In this document: positions 57,729 to 64,000 of the stretch, in pieces
Layout: every line of letters starts with the position of its first letter
Position numbering within the stretch: position 1 is the stretch's first letter
Assembly: GCA_035561075.1 (NCBI GenBank)
Contig: DATMYF010000182.1
Coordinates: forward strand, 83,720 to 147,719
Reading direction: 5' to 3'
Source of the DNA: JAMCRM01 sp035561075
GTDB lineage: Bacteria; Acidobacteriota; Terriglobia; Bryobacterales; Bryobacteraceae
Length of the DNA stretch: 64,000 nucleotides
The notes under the pieces: model-generated
What the model saw: only the letters and a program-made list of their open reading frames with translations
The model's database searches: none
What the model was told of the DNA's origin: nothing
Position numbers and translations under genes: made by a program

Positions 57729-58357
57729 AACGCCTCGCCATCCTGATTTCCGGGCGCGGCTCTAACTTCGAGGCCATCGCAGACAGCATCGCAGCCGGCC
57801 GCTTGAACGCCGCCATCGCGGTCGTGATCAGCAACCGGCCCGATGCGCGCGGCCTCGAAATCGCCCGCGAGCGTGGCATCCCCGCTGTGGCCCTGCCTTC
57901 AAAAGGCCTGGACCGCGAAGTCTACGACCGCATGCTGGTGGAGGAGATCCGCAAGCACCAGGCCGACCTCGTCTGCCTGGCCGGTTTCATGCGGCTCTTG
58001 AGCGCCTCGTTCGTGCGTGAGTTTCCGCTCGGAATCCTCAACATTCACCCTTCCCTGCTGCCCGCCTTCCCTGGTCTTGAAGCCCAGCACCAGGCCCTCG
58101 ACCACGGTGTGAAGGTCAGCGGCTGCACCGTCCATTTCGTCGATGAGTACCTGGACGCAGGCCCCATCGTGCTGCAGGCCGCCGTCCCCGTGCTCGACGA
58201 CGATACGGAAGATGCCCTCTCCGCGCGCATCCTCCGGGAGGAACACCGCATCTACACCGAGGCGATCGCGATCGTGCTCGGGGGACGTTTCCGCATCGAG
58301 GGCCGCCGCGTCAAGCGGTTGCCGGCTGATTCCGCCGCAAGTACTCCGACAACTTGA
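57725..58357 (+). CDS. purN: Phosphoribosylglycinamide formyltransferase
   Basis: PurN adds the formyl group from 10-formyl-THF to GAR. The 210-residue protein has Asn106, His108 ('LNIHPSLLPAFPG') and Asp144 ('YLDAGPIVLQ') at the same positions as the known enzyme. The last 47 bases overlap a convergent small gene. Confidence 0.96.
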   Translation: MKRLAILISGRGSNFEAIADSIAAGRLNAAIAVVISNRPDARGLEIARERGIPAVALPSKGLDREVYDRMLVEEIRKHQADLVCLAGFMRLLSASFVREFPLGILNIHPSLLPAFPGLEAQHQALDHGVKVSGCTVHFVDEYLDAGPIVLQAAVPVLDDDTEDALSARILREEHRIYTEAIAIVLGGRFRIEGRRVKRLPADSAASTPTT

Positions 58358-58583
58358 GCGGCGGCACCACCCCGAAATCCAACTGTCGCTCAGCGGCCTT
58401 CCGGTAGCGGCGCAGCACGTCCATGGCTCGCTTCGGATCGAGCGTACAGTCCGCAATGTCGAGTAGCAAATCGATCTCCCACGGCTCAAACGAGTTTCGC
58501 GACGTTTCGCCGCGCATCAAATCCTGCATCAGGCGGTTGAACCGGCCCAATACGAGTTGCGAATCGAGAAGATCGCACGCCAT
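58311..58583 (-). CDS. Small helical protein, unknown function
   Basis: The 90-residue protein starts at ATG 58583 with GAGG five bases upstream; a longer GTG form (58622) has no ribosome site. It is predicted helical: 'LLDSQLVLGRFNRLMQDLM', 'EPWEIDLLLDIADCTLDPKRAMDVLRRYRKAAE' (in parts). It resembles small uncharacterised acidobacterial proteins. Its 3' end overlaps purN on the other strand. Confidence 0.65.
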   Translation of the reverse strand: MACDLLDSQLVLGRFNRLMQDLMRGETSRNSFEPWEIDLLLDIADCTLDPKRAMDVLRRYRKAAERQLDFGVVPPLKLSEYLRRNQPATA

Positions 58584-58662
58584 ACGAACCTCATCGGCCC
58601 GCGCGGCGGGATGTTGCAGCACTGGCGGCTATGGCGCCGATTGGTTGTAAACTTGATAGAGT

Positions 58663-59970
58663 ATGCCAGATAAGTCTGAGTCAACCACCCGGCAGATGGG
58701 ATTCGGAACCCGCTGCCTGCACGCGGGGCAGCACCCGGACGCCGAAACGGGCGCGCGCGCCGTCCCGATTTACCAGACCACTTCCTACGTTTTCAAAGAC
58801 ACCGAACATGCCGCGGCTCTGTTCGCGCTAGAGCAGTTTGGAAACATCTACACCCGCATCATGAACCCCACCACGGCGGTCTTCGAGGAGCGCGTGGCCT
58901 CGCTCGAGGGAGGCGTAGGGGCGTTGGCTACCGCCAGCGGACAGGCCGCCCAGATGCTCGCCCTGCTCAGCCTGCTCGAACCGGGCGACGAGATGGTGGC
59001 CGCCAGTACGCTCTACGGCGGCACCTACACGCAGTTCGACGTCAGCTTCCGGCGCCTGGGCATCAACACCGTGTTCGTCGAGCCCGATAACCCGGAGAAC
59101 TTCCGCAAAGCCATCACCCCCCGGACGAAAGTGCTCTACGGCGAAACCATGGCCAACCCGCGCATGAACGTGCTGGACATCGAGCGCGTGGCGGCCATCG
59201 CGCACGAAGCGGACCTGCCCTTGATGGTGGATAATACACTGGCCTCGCCCTTCCTGTGCCGCCCCATCGAGCACGGCGCCGATATCGTAGTACACTCCGC
59301 CACCAAGTTCCTGGGCGGGCACGGCAGCTCGATCGGAGGCGTGATCGTCGATAGCGGCAAATTCCCGTGGTCGAAAGAGAAGTTTCCCCAGCTTACTGAG
59401 CCAAGCCCCGGCTATCATGGGCTGCGTTTTGTCGAGACCTTCGGCCCCCTGGCGTACATTTTGAAGGTTCGGGTGGAGGGATTGCGTGACCTGGGTCCGG
59501 CCATCAGCCCGTTCAACTCCTTCCTCTTCCTCCAAGGTGTCGAAACCCTCCCCCTGCGGATGGAGAGGCACAGCCGCAACGCCCAAACCGTGGCGGAATT
59601 CCTGGAGAAGCACCCCCAGGTGACCTGGGTGAAATACCCTGGGCTCGCCTCCAGTCCCTACCGTGAACAGGCGCGGAAGTACCTGCCGGCCGGCAGCGGT
59701 GCGCTCATGACCTTCGGGATTAAGGGCGGACTGGCCGCTGGCCGCAGTTTCATCAACAACGTGAAACTGCTCTCGCATCTCGCGAACATAGGGGACGCCA
59801 AGAGTCTGGTGATCCACCCGGCGTCCACCACGCACCAGCAGTTAAAGCAAGACGAGAAGGCAGCCTGCGGCATCAGCGACGACATGATCCGGCTGTCAAT
59901 CGGCCTTGAGGACCCGGATGATATCATCTGGGATCTGGACCAGGCGCTTACAGCCTCCCTGAAGGCATAA
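58663..59970 (+). CDS. metY: O-acetylhomoserine/O-succinylhomoserine sulfhydrylase type
   Basis: This PLP enzyme of the Cys/Met metabolism family replaces the acyl group of O-acylhomoserine with sulfide. The 435-residue protein has Lys215 as the PLP Schiff base ('SATKFLGGHGSS'), Asp190 ('PLMVDNTLASP') and 'NIYTRIMNPT' near residue 61. 'HPASTTHQQL' and 'GLEDPDDIIWDL' end it. The length fits MetY (about 430) better than cystathionine synthase (about 390). A hairpin follows the stop. Confidence 0.92.
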   Translation: MPDKSESTTRQMGFGTRCLHAGQHPDAETGARAVPIYQTTSYVFKDTEHAAALFALEQFGNIYTRIMNPTTAVFEERVASLEGGVGALATASGQAAQMLALLSLLEPGDEMVAASTLYGGTYTQFDVSFRRLGINTVFVEPDNPENFRKAITPRTKVLYGETMANPRMNVLDIERVAAIAHEADLPLMVDNTLASPFLCRPIEHGADIVVHSATKFLGGHGSSIGGVIVDSGKFPWSKEKFPQLTEPSPGYHGLRFVETFGPLAYILKVRVEGLRDLGPAISPFNSFLFLQGVETLPLRMERHSRNAQTVAEFLEKHPQVTWVKYPGLASSPYREQARKYLPAGSGALMTFGIKGGLAAGRSFINNVKLLSHLANIGDAKSLVIHPASTTHQQLKQDEKAACGISDDMIRLSIGLEDPDDIIWDLDQALTASLKA

Positions 59971-59982
59971 GTGGCAGGAGAT

Positions 59983-60012
59983 CGGGGTCAGGGTTAGATA
60001 CACCTGACCCCG
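59983..60012. terminator. 10-bp hairpin after metY
   Basis: CGGGGTCAGG (59983-59992) pairs with CCTGACCCCG (60003-60012) around ten bases. It lies 12 bases after the metY stop. No T-run follows. It may be a terminator or a short repeat. Confidence 0.5.
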
Positions 60013-60057
60013 GCACCCAGGTTGCGGACTTACTCTACAAATGGTGGAAATCATTGG

Positions 60058-60084
60058 CTTTTTTGCGTAAAATACACAAAAAAG
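60058..60084. repeat. AT-rich inverted repeat upstream of twin RNA locus
   Basis: CTTTTTTG (60058-60065) and CAAAAAAG (60077-60084) are perfect inverted copies with an 11-base spacer. The pair lies just upstream of the first small-RNA promoter and could be an operator or an activator site. Confidence 0.45.
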
Positions 60085-60097
60085 TTATGTACGGATC

Positions 60098-60126
60098 TGG
60101 ACATCTGGGCCTCAAAATAGTATTCT
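60098..60126 (+). promoter_or_regulatory. Promoter of small RNA copy 1
   Basis: TGGACA (60098-60103), 17 bases, TATTCT (60121-60126). RNA would start near 60133, just before the repeated unit. Confidence 0.6.
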
Positions 60127-60132
60127 GAATTC

Positions 60133-60226
60133 AATACAGACAGCATCCCTGGCGACGAGACCCCTCCCGTCGCCAACCCCTCTGAGTGCAGGCCCCGGTT
60201 ACCCAGCCGGGGCCTTTAAGTTTTTT
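60133..60226 (+). ncRNA. Candidate small RNA, copy 1
   Basis: About 90 bases. Repeated unit 60140-60219. Hairpin 1: GGCGACG (60151-60157) with CGTCGCC (60168-60174), loop AGACCCCTCC. A linker (60175-60189) again exposes ACCCCTC. Hairpin 2: AGGCCCCGG (60190-60198) with CCGGGGCCT (60207-60215), followed by T-rich sequence to 60226. The two loop/linker runs are complementary to Shine-Dalgarno-like GAGGGG. It has its own promoter-like boxes and no reading frame. It does not match a structure I know by name; an Rfam search would decide. Confidence 0.65.
60190..60226 (+). terminator. Terminator of small RNA copy 1
   Basis: A 9-bp GC stem with eight-base loop followed by TTAAGTTTTTT. Confidence 0.75.
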
Positions 60227-60278
60227 GGCGCTACTGGGTTGATTGCAGCGTTTTAACTAAAAACAACCCACCTTCCCG

Positions 60279-60307
60279 TAGACAATCGGATCCGAAACTG
60301 TTAATCT
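60279..60307 (+). promoter_or_regulatory. Promoter of small RNA copy 2
   Basis: TAGACA (60279-60284), 17 bases, TAATCT (60302-60307). The start would be at 60313-60315, exactly the first base of the repeated unit. The sequence of this promoter differs from that of copy 1, but the spacing is the same. The -10 match is weak (3 of 6). Confidence 0.5.
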
Positions 60308-60313
60308 GTGACT

Positions 60314-60400
60314 AACAGCATCCCTGGCGGCGAGACCCCTCCCGTCGCCAACCCCTCTGAGTGCAGGCCCCGGTTACCCAGCCGGGGCCTTTAAAGTTTA
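60314..60400 (+). ncRNA. Candidate small RNA, copy 2
   Basis: The repeated unit 60315-60394 matches copy 1 at 79 of 80 bases. The single change (A60155 to G60330) turns an A-U pair of hairpin 1 into a G-U pair, so the fold is unchanged. The C-rich loop, the second CCCCTC run and the 9-bp terminator stem (60365-60390) are identical. The T-rich tail is weaker (TTTAAAGTTTA). The flanks of the two copies are unrelated. Confidence 0.62.
60365..60400 (+). terminator. Terminator of small RNA copy 2
   Basis: The same 9-bp GC stem as copy 1, followed by TTAAAGTTTA, a less efficient T-tract. Confidence 0.6.
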
Positions 60401-60457
60401 TAGCGGCTAGAATTTGGAGGTGCGTTTCCCCGGACTGCCCGGAGCCTCGCGGATTGG

Positions 60458-61090
60458 CTAAACTTGTGGCGTGGAAACCGGCGGTGCGGCGTGGAGTTGC
60501 GCTTCTTCGAGTTGCTTCGCCTGCTTCCAGGTGTAGATCATACGGTGGATTACGGTGAGATTCGACAGTACCGCGATCACCCACAGCACCGGGGCCATGC
60601 GATCGAACAGCGCGCCGATAATGATCAGCACGATGCGCTCCGGCCGTTCCAGGAAGCCCACCTTGCACTTCGGAATGGTGCATTCCGCCCGCGCCCGGGT
60701 ATAGCTCACCATTACGGACCCCGTCATCACGATGGCCGTCAGCACAATGTAGAAGAACCGGTTGATGGAGGCGTAATAAACCAGTAATCCTACATACAGT
60801 GCTAAGTCCGAGTAGCGGTCCACTACGGAATCGAAGAAGCCGCCGAAGCGCGTCACCCGGTTGCTGGCACGCGCCACGCGCCCGTCCACCATATCGAACA
60901 GCCCGGCGCCGATCACAACCAGTGCCGCGGCTCGGAAACTGCCCGCGGAGAACAGGTACGCTGCCCAGACGTTAATGACCAGTCCGATGAAGGTGAGGGC
61001 GTTGGGATGGATACGGGACAGCGCGAGCCACCGGACAATCCGGTCGATGATCGCGCCGCAGACAGTCCCGATCGCGCCGGTGTAGGTCAT
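60458..61090 (-). CDS. CDP-alcohol phosphatidyltransferase
   Basis: The 210-residue membrane enzyme moves a phosphatidyl group from CDP-diacylglycerol to an alcohol. The full motif D66-x2-D69-G70-x2-A73-R74-x8-G83-x3-D87-x3-D91 is present ('DMVDGRVARASNRV', 'GGFFDSVVDR'). About six membrane helices are seen. The alcohol (glycerol phosphate, inositol phosphate or other) is not fixed by the sequence. It overlaps greA by four bases. The twin RNA genes point toward its stop. Confidence 0.9.
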   Translation of the reverse strand: MTYTGAIGTVCGAIIDRIVRWLALSRIHPNALTFIGLVINVWAAYLFSAGSFRAAALVVIGAGLFDMVDGRVARASNRVTRFGGFFDSVVDRYSDLALYVGLLVYYASINRFFYIVLTAIVMTGSVMVSYTRARAECTIPKCKVGFLERPERIVLIIIGALFDRMAPVLWVIAVLSNLTVIHRMIYTWKQAKQLEEAQLHAAPPVSTPQV

Positions 61091-61551
61091 AGGTCGTGAA
61101 TGGTGGTCAGCTTGAGAATCTCGAACTCCTTGGCGCCGCCGGGGCTCTGGAACTTGACCACGTCCCCTACCTCTTTCCCCAACAGGGCACGTCCGATCGG
61201 GGAGGTCGTCGAGACCTTTCCATTCGGCGGGTCCGCCTCTTCAGTGGTTACCAGGTTGTAAACAACCTCTTCGTCCTTGGAAGAATCCAGCACCACTACA
61301 GTGGAACCCAGGCCGACGCGGCCATGGGGTATTTTCGAAAAATCCACCATGGACATCTCGGCCATCCGCTTCCTGAGCTGGCCGAGGCGCGCGTTCACAA
61401 GCCCCTGGCGCTCTTTGGCGGCGTGGTACTCGGCGTTTTCGCTCAAGTCGCCGTGCGCCCTGGCTTTGCCGATTTCCTTGGGCAACTCGGTTCGCAGCTC
61501 GTATTCGAGAGCCGCGATCTCATCCTGGAGCTTCTTCTTGATGTCTTCCAT
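61087..61551 (-). CDS. greA: Transcription elongation factor GreA
   Basis: GreA rescues backtracked RNA polymerase by stimulating RNA cleavage. The 154-residue protein has the coiled-coil hairpin with acidic tip 'GDLSENAEYHAAKERQG' (34-50) and the FKBP-like C-terminal domain ('TTSPIGRALLGKEVGDVVKF'). The length is normal. It is the first gene of a two-gene operon. Confidence 0.95.
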   Translation of the reverse strand: MEDIKKKLQDEIAALEYELRTELPKEIGKARAHGDLSENAEYHAAKERQGLVNARLGQLRKRMAEMSMVDFSKIPHGRVGLGSTVVVLDSSKDEEVVYNLVTTEEADPPNGKVSTTSPIGRALLGKEVGDVVKFQSPGGAKEFEILKLTTIHDL

Positions 61552-61610
61552 GAAACCGGGAACAGCTCTTTTTCATTATAGCCACTTGCACAGTGGCGGG
61601 ATCGAAAACG

Positions 61611-62966
61611 TCAGGCGCTCACCAGGTGCTGCACCCGGACGGGCAACTCGGTGAGGCGCTCCACCCGGCCATCATACTTCCCCAGCGTATTCTCCACCAC
61701 ACAATAATCGAAACCGGGGATGACTATGTCGTTCCAGTGGTCGCCCACGCCGCGCAGCGCCACATCGAGCATGGTGACGATCTGGCGCCCCAGCGGCTCC
61801 TTGCTGTCGAGCGTTATGGCGCCGAAAAATTCCTGGCACTCCGTATAGCCGGAATTGTGAGTGCCGGTATAGGGCTTTTGGCGCGCGAGGTCCACTTTCC
61901 GGCCGATGCGACGGGAGACCTCCTCGGCACGCGAGTCGAAATAATCCACCAGCGCCTGCTCCTGCATGCGGGCGGGCAGGTTTTCGGCAGCCACCTTGCG
62001 GTACCACTCCTCGCCCACGTGGTACGCGCCCTCCACCAGTTCGAACCAGAAGCGCTGCTCGGCCTTGAACTGGGAATGGTGCGTGACGGCCACTACGGAG
62101 CGGCGGATGCAGGCGGTCAGACCGTCGCGCTTGGGCGCCACCCCTACGTGCACCCAATCGCCCTCCCGGATGCGCCGGTTGAGCGCCGGCCCTATCAGGG
62201 TGCGGTTGGCCTCATTGGCCCCCACCATGATTTTGAAGCCGTCGCTTTCCGAACCCAGCATGCGCCCCACCCAACCACCCCAGGCAGCCACTTCGGTTTC
62301 CAGGCGCCCCGGTTCGAGCACCGCCAGCATGGCCCGCAGCATGGCGTCCGCAATCGTGCCTGCATCCGCGGTGAGCCGCATTTCGATGTCGCTCTTCTCG
62401 TATTTCACCCGGTAGTAGAGTTCCTGCGCGTCCACCACGCCTTCGCGGCCATAGAGGTTTTCCAGGTACTCGACGATGGCGGCGGGGATCACCTGCCTCG
62501 GGGTGAGCAGCGCGATGTGGTCCACCGGCTTGCCTGCCGCGGCGGCAATCACGTCCTCCAGGCGCTCGGCCCGGATCGGGTACTTCTCATCCGCCAGTTG
62601 CAGCAGCTCCGCCTTGTGGACCACCGCCCCGGAGCGGCCGGTGAGCTGCTCCGCGACGTACCCGCCTTCGAGGCCCGCCACCACGTGAAAGCCCGTGGGC
62701 CCGATCACCCCTGCCACCTGCTCGATGGAAATGTTGGTATTGCCGCCCAGGTAAGGCACGTCGCCGCAGTACTGTTCGTCGGAGAAGACGAACCCCACTG
62801 TATGACCGTGCCGCGCCAGCGTTTCGTTCACGCGCGCGGCGCGAGCCTGGAATTCGGCGCGGGGCGCAAGATATTCGCGGTCGATGGAAGGCGTCTCCTG
62901 GAGGATCCGTTCCACGCGTTCGAGGTCCCGGCGATAGTCGGGCAGGGGAAAATGGGCGGGCGTCAT
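61611..62966 (-). CDS. M24 (creatinase/aminopeptidase P fold) protein without metal ligands
   Basis: The 451-residue protein has an N-terminal creatinase-like domain (about 1-195) and a pita-bread C-terminal domain. In active M24 peptidases two Asp, one His and two Glu bind metals. Here the first Asp region reads 'GDWVHVGVAP', the second 'LTACIRRS', and the His and Glu regions 'GTHNSGYTECQEF' and 'MLDVALRG'. Most ligands are therefore lost. Creatinase itself works without metal, so a metal-free hydrolase is possible. ATG 62966 is preferred to GTG 62981. Confidence 0.78.
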   Translation of the reverse strand: MTPAHFPLPDYRRDLERVERILQETPSIDREYLAPRAEFQARAARVNETLARHGHTVGFVFSDEQYCGDVPYLGGNTNISIEQVAGVIGPTGFHVVAGLEGGYVAEQLTGRSGAVVHKAELLQLADEKYPIRAERLEDVIAAAAGKPVDHIALLTPRQVIPAAIVEYLENLYGREGVVDAQELYYRVKYEKSDIEMRLTADAGTIADAMLRAMLAVLEPGRLETEVAAWGGWVGRMLGSESDGFKIMVGANEANRTLIGPALNRRIREGDWVHVGVAPKRDGLTACIRRSVVAVTHHSQFKAEQRFWFELVEGAYHVGEEWYRKVAAENLPARMQEQALVDYFDSRAEEVSRRIGRKVDLARQKPYTGTHNSGYTECQEFFGAITLDSKEPLGRQIVTMLDVALRGVGDHWNDIVIPGFDYCVVENTLGKYDGRVERLTELPVRVQHLVSA

Positions 62967-63042
62967 ATGGCAAGCATACACTAGCCCTGGCGCCCGACTC
63001 CCGCATCCGGCGGCGCCCTGCGGCGCGTTACACTACGGCCTG

Positions 63043-63216
63043 ATGAGACGATACGCAGCCCCCCTTCTCTTTCTAGTGGTCGCGTTCTGCTCCTTCAACG
63101 CGGGACGCCATGCCTTTGCGGGCAGTTTCGGCCGCGCCGCCATATGGGGGGTACTCGGGATGTTATGGATGTACGTCGCGCTGCGCATCGCGAGCGCCAG
63201 ACGCCGGCCGCGCTAA
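63043..63216 (+). CDS. Small two-helix membrane protein
   Basis: The 57-residue protein has two hydrophobic segments ('APLLFLVVAFCSF' and 'AAIWGVLGMLWMYVALRIA') and an Arg-rich end ('SARRRPR') that favours the cytosol. No good ribosome site is seen. No known family. It lies between the divergent M24 gene and the last gene. Confidence 0.5.
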   Translation: MRRYAAPLLFLVVAFCSFNAGRHAFAGSFGRAAIWGVLGMLWMYVALRIASARRRPR

Positions 63217-63238
63217 GCGGTGAGCTATACTGGCTCGC

Positions 63239-64000
63239 ATGTCACGGCATGGCATCGCACGCCGCAACCTGCTTGGGGCCGCGGGTTTTTCGGCGCTGAG
63301 CGCCGCACAGCCGCAGGCTGCCATCCCCACCGTACCACTGGGTAAGCACCGCGTAACCCGCCTGATCGTTGGCTCTAACCCCATCACCGGCATATCCCAC
63401 AGCACCAGGCGCATGAGCGACCTGATGAGCCAGTACTTCACCGTGGAGCGCACTACGGATTTTCTGCTGTCCTGCGAACTCCGCGGCATCAACACCTTCC
63501 AAAGCTCGTACTGGCCCAAAGTGCGGGACGCCATCCGGGGCGCGCGGGAGCGCGGCTCAAAGCTGCACTTCATCTGCCTGACTTCCGGGCGCCAGCTCGA
63601 TGTTCTCGACGATGTCGTGGCGCTCAAACCCATCGCCATCGTGCACCATGGGGGAGTCACCGACAGCCTCTTCCGTGCGGGCAAGCACGGCGACGTGCGT
63701 GACTACCTCAAGCACGTCCACGACCTGGGCCTGCTGGCGGGAATGTCCACCCATCGCCCCGAAAATCTGGCGCACGCCGAGGATGCCGGCTTCGAAGCGG
63801 ACTTCTATATGGCATGCTTTTATCAGGTCTCCCGCACACCCGAGGAGGTCGCCCGACTCACCGGAGGCAAAGTGCTCGATGAGCTCTATCTCGCCTCTGA
63901 CCGCGACCTGATGACCAGCCGCGTCCGCGAGGTGAAGAAGACGTGCCTGGGGTTCAAGATCCTGGCAGCCGGGCGCCTCTGCAACTCGCCCGCAATGGTT
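63239..64000 (+). CDS. Exported TIM-barrel-like (aldo/keto reductase-type) protein, 5' part
   Basis: The frame is open from ATG 63239 to the end of the window (254 residues seen). The N-terminus is Tat-like ('IARRNLLGAAGFSALSAA'). The rest alternates helices and strands like a TIM barrel ('TRLIVGSNPITGISHST', 'LLAGMSTHRPENLAHAED', 'FKILAAGRLCNSP'). It resembles the acidobacterial/planctomycete secreted proteins linked to aldo/keto reductases, but no catalytic Tyr can be assigned. The 3' end is missing. Confidence 0.7.
   Translation, partial: MSRHGIARRNLLGAAGFSALSAAQPQAAIPTVPLGKHRVTRLIVGSNPITGISHSTRRMSDLMSQYFTVERTTDFLLSCELRGINTFQSSYWPKVRDAIRGARERGSKLHFICLTSGRQLDVLDDVVALKPIAIVHHGGVTDSLFRAGKHGDVRDYLKHVHDLGLLAGMSTHRPENLAHAEDAGFEADFYMACFYQVSRTPEEVARLTGGKVLDELYLASDRDLMTSRVREVKKTCLGFKILAAGRLCNSPAMV

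Noticed and set aside
60140..60226. The units as a riboswitch for metY or the phosphatidyltransferase
   Set aside because: They lie downstream of metY and point against the phosphatidyltransferase gene, so neither gene could be controlled from a 5' leader here.
60140..60394. The twin units as a CRISPR array or transposon ends
   Set aside because: Only two copies, 80 bases long, in direct order, without transposase, target duplication or spacers.
61593..62984. A 463-codon plus-strand frame over the M24 gene
   Set aside because: Repeats of His/Arg/Ala without a fold; the minus strand encodes a recognisable protein.
1..64000. tRNA or rRNA genes
   Set aside because: No cloverleaf with a GGTTCGAA-type arm and no rRNA core sequence was found by eye. 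A tRNAscan run would settle short cases.

Overview
The window is a high-GC, gene-dense stretch of bacterial chromosome. It most resembles an acidobacterium of the Solibacter/Bryobacter type. The evidence is several Tat-exported Gfo/Idh/MocA oxidoreductases, a DUF1080 protein, a large outer-membrane receptor with a carboxypeptidase-regulatory-like N-terminus, imidazolonepropionase-like amidohydrolases, many TGA/ATG overlaps, and short secreted proteins with no clear family. This placement is an inference from gene content; there is no rRNA in the window. I see no tRNA, CRISPR array, insertion sequence or prophage.

Layout. 1-6.5 kb: end of a POTRA-repeat protein, DUF763, a BON lipoprotein, a SpoU methyltransferase, an archaeal-looking ACT/DUF5612 protein, Mn-type superoxide dismutase, gatA-gatC and a DciA-like protein. 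6.5-13.4 kb: a LuxR-type regulator divergent from a TolC/adaptor/RND efflux operon. 13.4-17 kb: TPR protein, miaA and a small exported protein. 17-23.5 kb: a stressosome locus (RsbR, RsbS, RsbT, an ATPase-phosphatase fusion) running directly into two hybrid histidine kinases, with no sigma factor. 23.5-32 kb: ribokinase, DUF507, two MFS transporters around a Gfo/Idh/MocA oxidoreductase, a D-xylonate-dehydratase-type enzyme and small envelope proteins. 32-38.6 kb: an outer-membrane receptor followed by three overlapping amidohydrolase genes, of which only the middle one keeps its metal ligands. 38.6-44.6 kb: GHMP kinase, dtd, a basic DNA-binding-like protein, an ECF nickel transporter divergent from nikR, acpS and a DUF2520 protein. 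44.6-51 kb: uvrA, two PPK2-type genes, uvrB and DUF2520 in one close-packed run; the first PPK2 copy lacks the P-loop lysine. 51-60 kb: Zn-ribbon protein, precorrin-2 dehydrogenase, DUF1080/oxidoreductase pair, rarA, rRNA/tRNA methyltransferase, DUF218, purM-purN and metY. 60-64 kb: CDP-alcohol phosphatidyltransferase, greA, an M24-fold protein without metal ligands, a 57-residue membrane protein and a secreted TIM-barrel-like protein that runs off the end.

The most unusual signal is in the 487-base gene-free gap after metY. Two copies of an 80-base unit differ at one base and lie 175 bases apart. Each has its own promoter-like sequence (a -35-like hexamer, a 17-base spacer and a -10-like hexamer), a 7-bp hairpin with a C-rich loop, a second exposed CCCCTC run and a terminator-like hairpin. 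The only difference changes an A-U pair to a G-U pair, so the hairpin is kept. I read these as twin small RNA genes with C/U-rich seed regions.
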